DNA from: Halalkalibacter oceani
GTDB taxonomy: Bacteria > Bacillota > Bacilli > Bacillales > Bacillaceae_D
Assembly (NCBI RefSeq): GCF_023715705.1
Contig: NZ_JAMBOS010000018.1
Location: forward strand, 1 to 64,000
Length of the DNA stretch: 64,000 nucleotides
Direction of reading: 5' to 3'
Made by a program: the position numbers and the translations under genes. Under the pieces are notes generated by a model. It was not told where the DNA came from, searched no databases, and was given only the letters and a program-made list of their open reading frames with translations. The stretch's first letter is position 1; every line of letters begins with the position of its first letter. Positions 26,274-38,027 of this stretch are shown piece by piece.

Positions 26274-26759
26274 TCAAAAGCTCATTAAGCCCAAGGCAAT
26301 GATAACAAGCATTAAGCTCAGCCCGACAATCGTTTCTCCCAGCTTTGAGCCGGTATAGCGATTCAGTGGAAATTGAAAGCTCGTTTGCAACGGATACAGT
26401 AATTTCACTCCACGTGGTGTCATCGCATCGAGGATGATGTGACTGATAACGCCGGCCAGAATACCAGCTTGAAGGTCCGCCGCAAAGCCAAATGACCATT
26501 GGTTTAACAACCATGCCAAACCGATGATAAAAAGCAGGCTGTGCGTGATCGCGCGATGTCCGAAAACGCGATGAATGCTTTTTGAAATAAGTGGAAGCCT
26601 TCTCCCAAGCATTGATTTCGGATGGCAAATATCCGGTAGGATCGCCCCGATTAATGCTGAGCTGTAAAAGACAATCGGCTGTTGCGCGGTAACGTCAAAT
26701 AATTGAGTCGTCATGACCCCGGCTGCCAGCCCGCCGATAATGTGGGTTGTTCCCTTCAT
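26274..26759 (-). CDS. YdjM/DUF457-like membrane protein (metal-dependent hydrolase superfamily)
   Basis: A 161-residue membrane protein with about four hydrophobic segments. It has the family's histidine/aspartate pattern: MKGTTHIIGG at the N terminus, ILPDICHP, VFGHRAITHS and SHIILDAMTPRGV. Such proteins are annotated as membrane-bound metal-dependent hydrolases; in Gram-negatives YdjM is part of the SOS response. Single gene, convergent with the LysR gene. Substrate unknown. Confidence 0.82.
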   Translation of the reverse strand: MKGTTHIIGGLAAGVMTTQLFDVTAQQPIVFYSSALIGAILPDICHPKSMLGRRLPLISKSIHRVFGHRAITHSLLFIIGLAWLLNQWSFGFAADLQAGILAGVISHIILDAMTPRGVKLLYPLQTSFQFPLNRYTGSKLGETIVGLSLMLVIIALGLMSF

Positions 26760-26894
26760 GCTTCACCTCAGATGTTTCATCAAATTAGTTGACATAATAT
26801 TTTTATCTACTACTAAATCTTAACAGAAAATAATATTGTACCTTAACTTATCTTCTTAATAAAGAGCCTTCTTGATCAAATTTAAAAAGAAATG

Positions 26895-26945
26895 AAAAAA
26901 CAAAGCCTCCACCCTTTCTGCTCATCGGTGAAGGCTTTGTTTTTT
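26895..26945. terminator. Terminator after the second dehydrogenase
   Basis: Stem AAAAAACAAAGCCT / AGGCTTTGTTTTTT around a 23-base loop, with T runs on both strands, so it can end transcription from both sides. Confidence 0.8.
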
Positions 26946-26947
26946 CG

Positions 26948-28060
26948 TTATAACAGCTGGGCATGAGTTTTCATCTGGGCAATAATCGCCTCGGCCACTT
27001 CTGCTGTTGTGCTTGTTCCGCCAATATCGACCGTTTTAACACCACGTTTAACCGTTCTGGCCACCGCCTGCTCGATCAATTCGCCGGCTTTTTTTGCCGC
27101 CGGGCAATTATGCTGATCACTTAGCCAATCGAGCATCATGCTGCCTGATAAAATCGTCGCCAGCGGATTGGCGATTCCTTTACCGGCGATCGTTGGCGCG
27201 GAGCCGTGAGCGGGTTGAAACATCGCATGCTGATAACCGATATCCCCCGATGGCGCCATTCCCATCCCGCCAACCAATGCCGCAGCTAAATCAGAAATAA
27301 TATCGCCGAACTGATTTTCGGTTACGATAATATCATAGTTTTGCGGCTGCTGAACCATGAGAAGCGTCATCGCGTCTATTAATACGTGGTCTCTTTCCAC
27401 CTGACCTTCGTAGCGATCGGCGACATCATGGAAGACTTTATTGAAAAAAGCCATCGACCGAAAAACGTTGCTTTTATCCGTACATGTGACAACCCGCTTG
27501 TGATCAAGCAAGCGTCCGTTGCGTTTTAAAGCGAGTTGAAAGCCGATATCGACAATTTTTTCGGTGCCTTTTCTTGTGATCACCATCGTATCTGTCGCTA
27601 CTTCGTCTGAAACAACGGTTCCGCCGCCGTAGGAGGCGAACAGACCTTCGATATTTTCCCGCAGCACGACAAAATCAATATTCTCAACATCGCGCAGTGG
27701 ACTATCAATTCCTCTATACAATTTAATCGGCCGGACACCCGCGAATAAATCTAAATCAAAGCGAAGCTTAAACATCACCTGACCGCCGACTTCCGGCCCT
27801 CCAGGGAATTCCCGGACATCGGGAAGACCGATCGCTCCTAAGTAGATCGCATCACTTGACCGGCACGCTTCAAACGTTGCCTCCGGTAAAGCAGTGCCAG
27901 TCCGCTTATAAAGCTCTGCTCCAGCATCATAATGCTCAAAATCAAGCTCAAAACCGGAAACGATTTCTTCGGCGGTCTTTAAAACGTTGACACCCGCTTC
28001 GATAATTTCTTTGCCAATCCCGTCTCCTGGTAATACTGCGATTGAAAACCTCACTCTCAT
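26948..28060 (-). CDS. Isocitrate/isopropylmalate-family decarboxylating dehydrogenase
   Basis: A 370-residue beta-decarboxylating NAD-dependent dehydrogenase, a distant paralogue of the one at 11957. Seen: AVLPGDGIGKEIIEAG, YLGAIGLPDV, the substrate loop RENIEGLFASYGGG (not the NSEGEYS form of tartrate/D-malate enzymes), ENQFGDIISDLAAALVGGMGMAPSGDIG and QPAHGSAPTIAGKGIANP. Likely acts on a substituted malate or tartrate. It lies downstream of the RraA-like and Ldh2-type genes on the same strand, but its own promoter region (28061-28225) has an inverted repeat, so it may be separately expressed. Confidence 0.85.
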   Translation of the reverse strand: MRVRFSIAVLPGDGIGKEIIEAGVNVLKTAEEIVSGFELDFEHYDAGAELYKRTGTALPEATFEACRSSDAIYLGAIGLPDVREFPGGPEVGGQVMFKLRFDLDLFAGVRPIKLYRGIDSPLRDVENIDFVVLRENIEGLFASYGGGTVVSDEVATDTMVITRKGTEKIVDIGFQLALKRNGRLLDHKRVVTCTDKSNVFRSMAFFNKVFHDVADRYEGQVERDHVLIDAMTLLMVQQPQNYDIIVTENQFGDIISDLAAALVGGMGMAPSGDIGYQHAMFQPAHGSAPTIAGKGIANPLATILSGSMMLDWLSDQHNCPAAKKAGELIEQAVARTVKRGVKTVDIGGTSTTAEVAEAIIAQMKTHAQLL

Positions 28061-28121
28061 TCCCCATTTCTATTAGTAGCTTCTCTCACTATTATGACAG
28101 AATTTTCCGAATAAATAAAAC

Positions 28122-28140
28122 ATTATTTCATCAAAATAAT
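28122..28140. promoter_or_regulatory. Inverted repeat upstream of the second dehydrogenase
   Basis: ATTATTT-CATCA-AAATAAT, an AT-rich 7-bp inverted repeat 62 bp before the start codon of the dehydrogenase ending at 26948. Could be an operator; assignment uncertain. Confidence 0.35.
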
Positions 28141-28225
28141 ATTCCTTTAAAATGTCGGAACGTGGGAGTAGCATTCGCAGGCTGTTCATTCGACTCTGAC
28201 GGAGCTGATTCAGAAGCAGGAACCT

Positions 28226-29289
28226 TCATAGATTCAAAGGTGGAACACCCAGCTCCTTACTTAACGCTGTAAGCTCTTCTATCACGGTAAGTGGATAGGC
28301 GATCCCCTCCTGAAGCTGCGTTCTCGCTTTACGAGCTTCGATTTCTCCCGGAACAAAGATTTCCTCCACCCCTTCTGCCCGTGGAGATTGATGCATATAT
28401 TCGATCGCCTCGTCTACATGCTTCTTAATCTGACAGGGTCGGTGAAGCTCGCGATATTGATCGCCTGCATGTAGTGACCTAAATCCTGCGGAGTCGTAAA
28501 CTCTTCATACAGATCGGTAATTTTCTCTCCGAACAAAGCACCGGACAGTAACGAAGATAATAAGCCTGTCATCAGGGTCAGGCCGTATCCTTTATACCCT
28601 CCAATCGGTTGGACCGTGCCGTGATACGCTTCGACGGGATCTGTTGTCGGACTTCCATCCGGGGAGAGCGCCCATTCTTGCGGGATCGGCTGTTTTGTTT
28701 TGGCGGCAAGGACAATTTTCCCTCTTGCCACGACACTGTTCGCCATATCTAAGACGAGCGGGTCCTTATGCAAAGCCGGTACTGCTACTGAAAAAGGATT
28801 GTTTCCAAGCCGGCGGTCAGTGCCGCCCCAAGGAGCCATAATATTTGTACCGCCAATTGTTCCCGTTATTCCGATCATGTCCTCTGCTAAGACCATTTGC
28901 GCAAAATGAACCGATGCCCCGTAATGATTGCTTCCTTTGACGGCGACAACTCCTACACCGAACTGTTTTGCTTTCTCTGCAGCAATATCCATCGCGAATT
29001 TGCCGGCAACCTGTCCCATAGCGTTATCACCATCGACGACAGCTGTGGCCTTTTCATCGCGGATCACCTTTGGGCTGCCGGCCGGATTCGTAACCTTTAG
29101 CTGAAGACGCTTCACATAAATCGGCACTCTCATTACGCCATGAGAAAACACACCGCGGAGATCCGCTTTCACGAGATTATCTGCCGTAATCCGGGCATCC
29201 CCCTCGCTCATTCCGACTGCCGCAAACATCGCCTGGACGCATTTACACATCTCATCGAACGGAACTCGCTGTTTACTAACTTCTGGCAT
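28226..29289 (-). pseudogene. Ldh2-type malate/lactate dehydrogenase, frameshifted near the C terminus
   Basis: Starts at ATG 29289 (MPEVSKQRVPFDEMCKC) behind a GGGGGAG site. The main frame ends early at 28414 with ...SFTDPVRLRSM. Shifting one base near 28435 restores the family C terminus KKHVDEAIEYMHQSPRAEG and then EEIFVPGEIEARKARTQL, ending at 28226. The conserved body is present (GSNHYGASVHFAQM, LDMANSVVARGKI, PIGGYKGYGL). The loss of about 60 residues including a conserved segment probably inactivates it, unless the shift is a sequencing error. Neighbouring Ldh2 gene at 29291 is intact. Confidence 0.8.
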
Positions 29290-29290
29290 C

Positions 29291-30376
29291 TCAATCTCCC
29301 CCTGCTTGGTAATATGGAGAAAATAGATTCTCTTCCAATCCAACACTTTGGCCGGCCTGCTGCAGTTCTTCCATTAACTCCTTTCTAACCGGAATCCCAT
29401 TTTTTCGGCGGACATTCTGTGTTTGTGCTTCCATTTCTCCAGGGATATAAATGTGTTCAAATCCTTCTGCCTTTTCAACGCTCCGGACTTCCCTGATCGC
29501 TTGATCCATCCGCTTTTTAAATTGTTCTGTGTCCATAAACAAGTCCGGACGCATGATCATAAAAAACTGGCCGTTTCCTTGCGGGGTGTCAGGCGTGTGG
29601 TATAAAGAGTGGATGTGCGGTCCCCAATTAGCTCCCGTTAAAATATTGGAAAATATATCAGCCATAAAGGCCAGCCCGGACCCCTTTGGTCCGCCAAGCG
29701 GCAGGATCAACCCATCGTCAAGTGCTTTTGCTGGATCCGTTGTATCCTTTCCTTCTTTATCAATTGCCCAGCCAAGAGGGATGGACTCGTTGTTTTTCAG
29801 CGCCATAATAATTTTGCCTCTTGCCACAACGCCAGTCGCCATATCAAGCAAAAACGGCTGTTCTTCATCAGCAGGAAAACCATACGATATCGGGCTGACA
29901 CTTAAATGTTTTTTCTTTCCGCCATACGGAGCCATGACGGCTTCACCTGTAGTGGTTACAAATGCAATCAAGTCCTGCTTTACAGCCTTTTCCGTGTAGT
30001 AAGCCATCATTCCATTATGATTGGAATGATAAACTCCGACTGCGCCGATTCCTGTTGTTTTTGCTTTTTCAATTGCTATTTCCAGTGCCCAATCACCGAC
30101 ATAAGGACCAATCCCACCATGACCGTTAACTAGGGCGCTTACCGGTGTTTCCCTCTCAATGGATGGGGTTACGTTTTTTTTAATTCCACCTTTTTTAATT
30201 CGCTCGATATAAATCGGTACCCGCTGCAACCCATGTGTGTCGACGCCTCTTAAATTGGCATAAACAAGATGGTGAGCCGAGCTGGTTGCCTCCCTTTCAT
30301 TAAGACCTGCATAAAGAAACAGCCTATGAAGATATTCTTCCATTCTTTCCGGGTTTAGATTATGAATGATACTCAC
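29291..30376 (-). CDS. Ldh2 family malate/L-lactate-type (2-keto acid) dehydrogenase
   Basis: A 361-residue NAD(P)-dependent oxidoreductase of the family that includes malate/L-sulfolactate dehydrogenase, ureidoglycolate dehydrogenase and diketogulonate reductase YiaK. Seen: ANLRGVDTHGLQRVPIY near the N terminus, catalytic His in YHSNHNGMMAYY, LDMATGVVARGKIIMA and LGGPKGSGLAFMADI. It overlaps the RraA-like gene upstream and its stop is one base before the start of the frameshifted paralogue, so the two dehydrogenases are translationally linked. Substrate probably a 2-hydroxy acid. Confidence 0.9.
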   Translation of the reverse strand: MSIIHNLNPERMEEYLHRLFLYAGLNEREATSSAHHLVYANLRGVDTHGLQRVPIYIERIKKGGIKKNVTPSIERETPVSALVNGHGGIGPYVGDWALEIAIEKAKTTGIGAVGVYHSNHNGMMAYYTEKAVKQDLIAFVTTTGEAVMAPYGGKKKHLSVSPISYGFPADEEQPFLLDMATGVVARGKIIMALKNNESIPLGWAIDKEGKDTTDPAKALDDGLILPLGGPKGSGLAFMADIFSNILTGANWGPHIHSLYHTPDTPQGNGQFFMIMRPDLFMDTEQFKKRMDQAIREVRSVEKAEGFEHIYIPGEMEAQTQNVRRKNGIPVRKELMEELQQAGQSVGLEENLFSPYYQAGGD

Positions 30377-31043
30377 ACCCTTTCTCCTTCAAACGATCAT
30401 CGACCCAGGATAAATCAAAGTGGCCGTCATGAATCTTTTGGATTTTCTCACGATCCTGCCGTGCCTTTTCTTTCGCTTTATAAAGAACAGTGGAACTCTC
30501 ACCGGCCGGGACGACCACAAATCCATCATCATCACCAATGATGAGATCGCCTGGATCAATCGCTGCCTGACCGATTGGGATCGGGACATTTATTTCCCCT
30601 GGTCCCTCTTTCGTAGCTCCACGCGGCACAACTCCCTTTGCATAAATAGGGAGAGTCATCTCGAGTAGAGCTGAATGATCGCGGATCGCTCCATATACGA
30701 TGAATCCTGTAACGCCTTTTTGTTTAGCGGCTTGACATACGATGTCTCCGATTAGAGCCGTATCAGAAGGACTCGTTTCCTCGATAACAATCACATCGCC
30801 TTCCTTTGCCAGTTGAACTGCTTTTTGAACCATTAAATTATCACCAGGTGGTACTCTTACCGTCAGGGCAGAGCCAGCAAATGTTAAGCCTTGTTTAGAG
30901 AGGCGCACCATATCCGTTGAACTTGTAATGAGATGATCACCTGCATCTGAAATGATAGCTGAATCAAATTTCTTGTATTCTTCCAGTACCGCTTGCTCAA
31001 CCCGTTCAAAGGATTGAACAACTTTACATCCTAGGTTCGTCAA
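30360..31043 (-). CDS. RraA-like family protein (possible HMG/CHA-type aldolase or oxaloacetate decarboxylase)
   Basis: A 227-residue protein when begun at TTG 31043, which has a perfect AAGGAGG site 7 bp before; an ATG at 31070 lies inside a cre box and has no such site. The fold signature is clear: DAGDHLI, RVPPGDNLMVQKAV, GDVIVIEE, GFIVYGAIRDHSAL (the GxxRD motif of the divalent-metal aldolase members) and GDLIIGDDDGFVVVPA. Members either inhibit RNase E or are metal-dependent 4-hydroxy-2-oxoacid aldolases; the retained RD motif and the catabolic neighbours favour the enzyme. Confidence 0.85.
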   Translation of the reverse strand: MTNLGCKVVQSFERVEQAVLEEYKKFDSAIISDAGDHLITSSTDMVRLSKQGLTFAGSALTVRVPPGDNLMVQKAVQLAKEGDVIVIEETSPSDTALIGDIVCQAAKQKGVTGFIVYGAIRDHSALLEMTLPIYAKGVVPRGATKEGPGEINVPIPIGQAAIDPGDLIIGDDDGFVVVPAGESSTVLYKAKEKARQDREKIQKIHDGHFDLSWVDDRLKEKGCEYHS

Positions 31044-31069
31044 ATGCCTTCCTCCTTCACTCAGTTTCA

Positions 31070-31083
31070 TGAAATCGCTTACA
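31070..31083. promoter_or_regulatory. CcpA cre site before the RraA/Ldh2 operon
   Basis: TGAAATCGCTTACA matches the TGAAANCGNTTNCA consensus at every position, 27 bp upstream of the TTG start. Strong sign that the operon is repressed by preferred carbon sources. Confidence 0.75.
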
Positions 31084-31183
31084 AAAGAAAAGATAATTGT
31101 TTCATAACGTATGATGATGCAGAGGCGAATATGAATTGTCAGCCATTTTTTAACGCAAAATAAAGGCTTTTCCCGTTAAAAAA

Positions 31184-31223
31184 CACCCCAAAAATCAGAT
31201 TTGCCTTCTGATTTTTTGGGGTG
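31184..31223. terminator. Terminator after parC
   Basis: Stem CACCCCAAAAATCAGA with TCTGATTTTTTGGGGTG opposite; A/T runs allow it to work for parC on the minus strand. Confidence 0.8.
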
Positions 31224-31244
31224 GAGAATTGTCCGTCTTTCGTT

Positions 31245-33689
31245 CTATTGCTTGGCTTCCTCTATGACAACATGACGCCATATGTCAACGACTTCTCCGT
31301 CCGTTGCCTGATCAATGACGAACGAGCCATTGTTGTAACGGTCACTGTTCCGGTAATCTTTCGGCTGGATGTCAACCGTTGTCCCTTTGCTCGTGAAGAC
31401 GGTGTAACGCTCATCTGCCTGAACAATCCGACGGCAGGCGACAACACGATGCGGATTGGATTTTAATTCACGCAGCATCACAAGACCACGTTTCGCGCGC
31501 GAAGACTTGTCGAACTCCGTTATTGCCATTTTCTTTACAGCGCCACGGTGCGTGACGACGAGCAATTCCACTTTATCATCGAGAGTAAAGGTTGAGGCGT
31601 CAACCAGCTGATCGCCCTCCTTTAAATTAATCGCCTTTACCCCGGCAGCGCGCTGACCGACAAGATTGATTTCTTCTTCGCCAAACCATAGTCCATAGCC
31701 AAACTTTGTCGCTAAAAAGAGCTCCTGATGACCATCGGTTTTGTGGACGGCGACGACTTCATCGTTATCCTTGAGCTTCAGGGCCATCAGCGGCTTAGAG
31801 AAGCGCTGCGCCTGATAAAGTGAAAGCTGGGAGCGCTTCGCCATGCCATCTTTCGTAATAAAAAGCAGCGATTGCTCTTCGGTAAACTGCTGAATCGGGA
31901 TTGCTTCAATGATTTCATCATCGCGTTCAATGCCGGAAACAAGATTGGCGACATGCTGGGCGTTATCCTTCCAGCGAATATCCGGCAGCTGATGAACCGG
32001 GACATACAGATAGTTTCCAAGCTTCGTAAAGAGCAGCAGTGTATCTGTCGTGTTCATCTCATAGCAGCCGAGCAGATAGTCGCCTTCCTTCATACCCGGA
32101 GCTTCTCCACTAGATGCCGTATACGAACGGATGCTCGTCCGCTTTACATAGCCCTCCTTCGTCACGGTCACGACGACGTCCTCAGAGGCAATGAGCACTT
32201 CCATATTGATTTTAAGCTCCTCGACCTCTTCCTTAATGACCGTGCGGCGTGGGTCGGCGTATTTTTTCTTAATCGCCAGCAGGATCTTTTTGATAACGGC
32301 GATCAGCTTCTTCTCACTCGCCAAAATCGCTTCAAGCTCATGAATACGGCGTTCAAGCTCCGCGGCTTCTTCCTCAAGCGTCGTAATATCCGTATTCGTT
32401 AAACGGTAAAGCTGCAAGGTGACGATCGCCTCGGCCTGCTCTTCGGTAAAAGCAAACTGTTCAATTAAATTATGTTTAGCATCCTTCTTGTCTGAGGAAG
32501 CGCGGATCGTGGCGATCACTTCATCAAGAATCGAAATCGCCTTAATTAGCCCTTGGACGATATGCTGGCGGTCCTGCGCTTTTTTTAAGTCATAATGAGC
32601 CCGTCTCGTAAACACGAGCTTTTGATGATCAATATAGGCCTGAATCAGTGCTTGCAGCCCCATCAGCTTCGGCGCTTTATTATAAATCGCGACCATATTA
32701 AAGTTATAGGTCACTTGTAGATCGGTATTTTTATATAAATAATGTAAAATGGCTTCAGCATCGGCTTCCTTCTTTAATTCAACGACAACACGCAAACCGG
32801 TACGGTCGGTTTCATCACGAACCTCAGCAATGCCGTCGACTTTTTTATCGAAACGAAGCTCGTCCATTTTCTTCACCAGATTGGCTTTTACGACTTCATA
32901 TGGAATTTCCGTAATGACAATTTGCGAGCGTCCGCCCCTTACTTCTTCAACTTCCGTCTTCGCGCGGACGATCACCTTTCCTTTTCCTGTCTGGTACGCC
33001 TGGCGGATGCCATCGATGCCCTGGACAATCCCGCCGGTCGGAAAATCAGGTCCTTTAATCACCGTCAGTAAATCATCAATCGTTGTTGACGGCCGCTCCA
33101 TCTGCATAATGACGCCATCAATGACCTCACCTAAATGATGGGGCGGAATGTCGGTCGCATAACCGGCAGAGATCCCTGTCGAGCCGTTGACGAGCAGATT
33201 CGGAAACATAGCCGGGAGAACGACCGGTTCTTCTTCCGAATCATCAAAGTTCGGAATGAATTCGACTGTATCCCGGTCAATATCACGCAGCAGTTCGGAG
33301 GCGATCGCTGATAAACGGGCTTCCGTGTAACGCATCGCCGCCGGCGGATCACCATCCACAGAACCGTTATTTCCGTGCATGTCGACAAGCAGGTTGCGCA
33401 CCTTCCAATCCTGACTCATTCGGATCATCGCTTCATATACCGAGGAATCGCCGTGCGGATGATAATTCCCGATGACGTTCCCGACTGTTTTAGCCGATTT
33501 ACGGAAAGGCTTGTCCGCCGTGTTCCCGTCCTTATGCATCGCATATAAAATCCGGCGCTGCACCGGCTTAAGTCCGTCACGCGCGTCCGGCAGGGCCCGT
33601 TCCTGAATAATATATTTACTGTAGCGGCCAAAGCGGTCGCCGATGACTTCTTCAAAAGGAAGATCTAAGTAACGCTCTGTTTGTGCCAA
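31245..33689 (-). CDS. parC: DNA topoisomerase IV subunit A
   Basis: An 814-residue type IIA topoisomerase subunit that decatenates daughter chromosomes. It starts at a TTG two bases after the parE stop, using a GAGGAGGAG site inside the parE end. The N-terminal breakage-reunion domain has [21 protein letters not shown], and the quinolone-resistance region [19 protein letters not shown] is wild type at the usual Ser and Glu. The catalytic Tyr is in [15 protein letters not shown]-terminal beta-propeller follows from about residue 500. The shorter C-terminal part and the pairing with parE distinguish it from GyrA. Confidence 0.96.
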   Translation of the reverse strand: MAQTERYLDLPFEEVIGDRFGRYSKYIIQERALPDARDGLKPVQRRILYAMHKDGNTADKPFRKSAKTVGNVIGNYHPHGDSSVYEAMIRMSQDWKVRNLLVDMHGNNGSVDGDPPAAMRYTEARLSAIASELLRDIDRDTVEFIPNFDDSEEEPVVLPAMFPNLLVNGSTGISAGYATDIPPHHLGEVIDGVIMQMERPSTTIDDLLTVIKGPDFPTGGIVQGIDGIRQAYQTGKGKVIVRAKTEVEEVRGGRSQIVITEIPYEVVKANLVKKMDELRFDKKVDGIAEVRDETDRTGLRVVVELKKEADAEAILHYLYKNTDLQVTYNFNMVAIYNKAPKLMGLQALIQAYIDHQKLVFTRRAHYDLKKAQDRQHIVQGLIKAISILDEVIATIRASSDKKDAKHNLIEQFAFTEEQAEAIVTLQLYRLTNTDITTLEEEAAELERRIHELEAILASEKKLIAVIKKILLAIKKKYADPRRTVIKEEVEELKINMEVLIASEDVVVTVTKEGYVKRTSIRSYTASSGEAPGMKEGDYLLGCYEMNTTDTLLLFTKLGNYLYVPVHQLPDIRWKDNAQHVANLVSGIERDDEIIEAIPIQQFTEEQSLLFITKDGMAKRSQLSLYQAQRFSKPLMALKLKDNDEVVAVHKTDGHQELFLATKFGYGLWFGEEEINLVGQRAAGVKAINLKEGDQLVDASTFTLDDKVELLVVTHRGAVKKMAITEFDKSSRAKRGLVMLRELKSNPHRVVACRRIVQADERYTVFTSKGTTVDIQPKDYRNSDRYNNGSFVIDQATDGEVVDIWRHVVIEEAKQ

Positions 33690-33691
33690 GC

Positions 33692-35746
<2,055 letters not shown>

Positions 35747-35751
35747 TTACT

Positions 35752-35779
35752 ATTGTAGCGATTATTTCAGTATTCGCAA
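35752..35779 (-). promoter_or_regulatory. Probable parE promoter
   Basis: On the minus strand: -35 TTGCGA (35779-35774), 16-base spacer, -10 TACAAT (35757-35752), about 90 bp before the parE TTG start. A second TACAAT lies nearer to the gene. Confidence 0.5.
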
Positions 35780-35953
35780 CCGTCAATCGCGCGTTTCCAC
35801 TTAAGAAAACCACACAGCGGCTTTTCCTGGAGGCTCTCGCGGAGCCGTTCCATTCGTTTGAGGCTCACTGAAAGCGGGGCCTTTCGGTCCTTCCTCTACT
35901 ATAGCTCGTCCTCTGTTCCTTTCGGAAATTTATCCTTTCTCACCTTAAAAAAA

Positions 35954-35987
35954 CTCTCGAAAAGATCAGGATAAGATCTTTCGAGAG
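35954..35987 (-). terminator. Terminator after the CoA-binding protein gene
   Basis: Stem CTCTCGAAAAGATC / GATCTTTCGAGAG with a 7-base loop; on the minus strand a run of seven T follows. Separates yneT from parE. Confidence 0.85.
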
Positions 35988-35996
35988 CATTTTCGG

Positions 35997-36410
35997 TTAT
36001 TTCCACTTCGCATGCTCAACCTTAATACAGCGATTCATGACACTGATAATACCATGCTCCTGAAGAATGTCAAAGGCTTCCTCACTCTCAAGTCCGAGCT
36101 GGGCCCAAAACACCTTCGCCCCGACCTCGGCCGTTTCCCTCGCTACCTCAGGCAGAAACTCACTGCGGCGAAACACATTGACGATATCAATCTCCCCGTC
36201 AATTTCCTTTAGGGAAGAGACAGCCTTGACCCCTAATATTTCATCTGCTGTCGGGTTAACCGGAATAATTTCATAGCCGGCTTTTTGCATTGCTTCCGAT
36301 ACCATATAGGACGTTCTCTCCGGCTTATCCGATAAGCCGACAACTGCAATTCGTTTATGTGTCGCTAAAATCTCTTTAATTTCTTGATCACTTGGATTTT
36401 GAATGCTCAT
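35997..36410 (-). CDS. yneT: CoA-binding domain protein, YneT-like
   Basis: A 137-residue single Rossmann domain of the CoA_binding_2 type (VVGLSDKPERTSYMVSEAMQ, IIPVNPTADEILG, VFRRSEFLPEV, FWAQLGLESEEAFDI). ATG 36410 has an AAGGAG site. It lies upstream of parE as in B. subtilis, which supports orthology to yneT. Members bind CoA in vitro; the cellular role is unknown. Confidence 0.88.
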   Translation of the reverse strand: MSIQNPSDQEIKEILATHKRIAVVGLSDKPERTSYMVSEAMQKAGYEIIPVNPTADEILGVKAVSSLKEIDGEIDIVNVFRRSEFLPEVARETAEVGAKVFWAQLGLESEEAFDILQEHGIISVMNRCIKVEHAKWK

Positions 36411-36497
36411 CTTTCCAGCTCCTTCATCATCTTCTATCCTAACATTGTTCTCCATCAGCCGCTGACATTCCTGCCGGGACAGAGGAAAATCAGGCTT

Positions 36498-38027
36498 TTA
36501 TTTAATATATCCCTTTTCCTGTAAAAAATCACGGGCGACAGCTTCTGGGTCAGCATCCTTATAGTCGACCAGATAATTCAACTGCCGGATCTCTTCCTCC
36601 GTCACCGCTCCGGCCAGGCGTTCAAGCGGAGCTTCTATTTCCGGATAGCGCAGCAGCGTATCCTCCCGCACGAGCGCGCCGCCCTGATAAGGCGGAAACA
36701 GCTGGCTGTCATCCTCCAGCACTTGCAATTCATATTCAACAAGCTCCGGATCAGTCGAATAGGCATCAATTAGCTGAACCTCGCCGGAAACAAGCGCTCT
36801 GGCACGCAAGGCGGCATCCATCGTCTGAACATCGGCAAATTCAAAGCCGTACGCCTCTGAAAAACCGGCGTAACCATCCTGGCGATCAATGAATTCAAAG
36901 GTAAAGCCGGCGACAAGCTGATCGTGGTACGGCTCAAGCTCTGAAATCGTCTGCACACCGGTTTCTTCCGCAAATTCCTGCGTTACAGCGATCGCATATG
37001 TATTCTGATACGCCATCGGTTCCAGAAAGACGAGCCCTTCCGCCTCATAGATCTCATCGCGTGCTTCTTCATAGGCAGTCCGGGGATCATAGCTGAACTC
37101 GTCCCGTTGAAGAATACCGCTTAAAATCGTTCCGGAGAATTCAAGATAAAGATCAATGTCGCCAACTTTCAACGCGTTAAAGACAATGTCCGTGCCGCCA
37201 AGCCCCGACTGAACTTCAACGTTCAAATCTGTTTCTTCCTCAATTAACAGCTTGTACATATTGGCGACAATCGCCGGCTCCGCCTGAAGCTTTCCGCCGA
37301 TGACAATATCCGTGCTACTCTTTTCAGTAAACAGCAGCGGAATGACGATCAATGCAACCGCACATGTAAGCAGGCCAATGACCGGTTTATACGAGGCACC
37401 TTTTGTCTGCTTTTCGGTCACCCGCAGCACGAGATCAAACCCTAAAGCGAGCAGCGCCGCCGGAATAGCGCCGAGCAGGATATATTCATTATTTGCCCGC
37501 TGGATGCCGATCATAATCAAATCACCGAGTCCGCCGGCGCCGATTAATGCCGCAAGTGTAGCTGTGCCGACAATCAACACCATCGATGTCCGGACTCCAG
37601 CCATCACCGTTGGCATCGCCAGCGGCAGCTCGACCTTGAGCAATCGATGACGCCAATTCATTCCCATCCCTGTTGCTGCTTCGCGAATCGCCGGGTCCAC
37701 TTCATTAATGCCGGTGTACGTGTTGCGCAGTATCGGCAATAAGGCGTAGATCGTCAGGGCGATAATCGCCGGCGTCGGCCCGATCCCGACGAGCAGAATC
37801 ATAAAGCCGAGGAGCGCCAGGCTTGGAATCGTCTGCAATACAGCCGTTACACCGATGACCCATTCCGCGTAACGCGGATAGCGCGAGAGAATAATCCCTA
37901 GTGGGACAGCGATGAAAACAGCACACAAAAGGGAAAGTAACGATAATTGCAGATGCTGCCATAAGGACGACCACAGCAAGTCCTGCCGCATGACAAACAA
38001 GTCACCTAACCGTTGGATCGCTTCCAT
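36498..38027 (-). CDS. OpuC-type osmoprotectant ABC transporter, fused permease and binding domain
   Basis: A 509-residue fusion. Residues 1-210 form the membrane permease of the glycine betaine/carnitine/choline type (LGIILSRYPRYAEWVIGVTAV, the EAA-like loop INEVDPAIREAATGMGMNW, ALIGAGGLGDLIMIGI). After a last membrane segment at about 220-240, residues 245-509 form the OpuAC-like binding domain (IVIGGKLQAEPAIVANMYKLL). In B. subtilis OpuB/OpuC these are separate proteins. The binding domain would be tethered outside the cell. It overlaps the ATPase gene by 1 bp. Confidence 0.9.
   Translation of the reverse strand: MEAIQRLGDLFVMRQDLLWSSLWQHLQLSLLSLLCAVFIAVPLGIILSRYPRYAEWVIGVTAVLQTIPSLALLGFMILLVGIGPTPAIIALTIYALLPILRNTYTGINEVDPAIREAATGMGMNWRHRLLKVELPLAMPTVMAGVRTSMVLIVGTATLAALIGAGGLGDLIMIGIQRANNEYILLGAIPAALLALGFDLVLRVTEKQTKGASYKPVIGLLTCAVALIVIPLLFTEKSSTDIVIGGKLQAEPAIVANMYKLLIEEETDLNVEVQSGLGGTDIVFNALKVGDIDLYLEFSGTILSGILQRDEFSYDPRTAYEEARDEIYEAEGLVFLEPMAYQNTYAIAVTQEFAEETGVQTISELEPYHDQLVAGFTFEFIDRQDGYAGFSEAYGFEFADVQTMDAALRARALVSGEVQLIDAYSTDPELVEYELQVLEDDSQLFPPYQGGALVREDTLLRYPEIEAPLERLAGAVTEEEIRQLNYLVDYKDADPEAVARDFLQEKGYIK

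Noticed and set aside
33425..33480. Possible quinolone-resistance mutation in parC
   Set aside because: The region reads [17 protein letters not shown] with the usual sensitive Ser and Glu residues.
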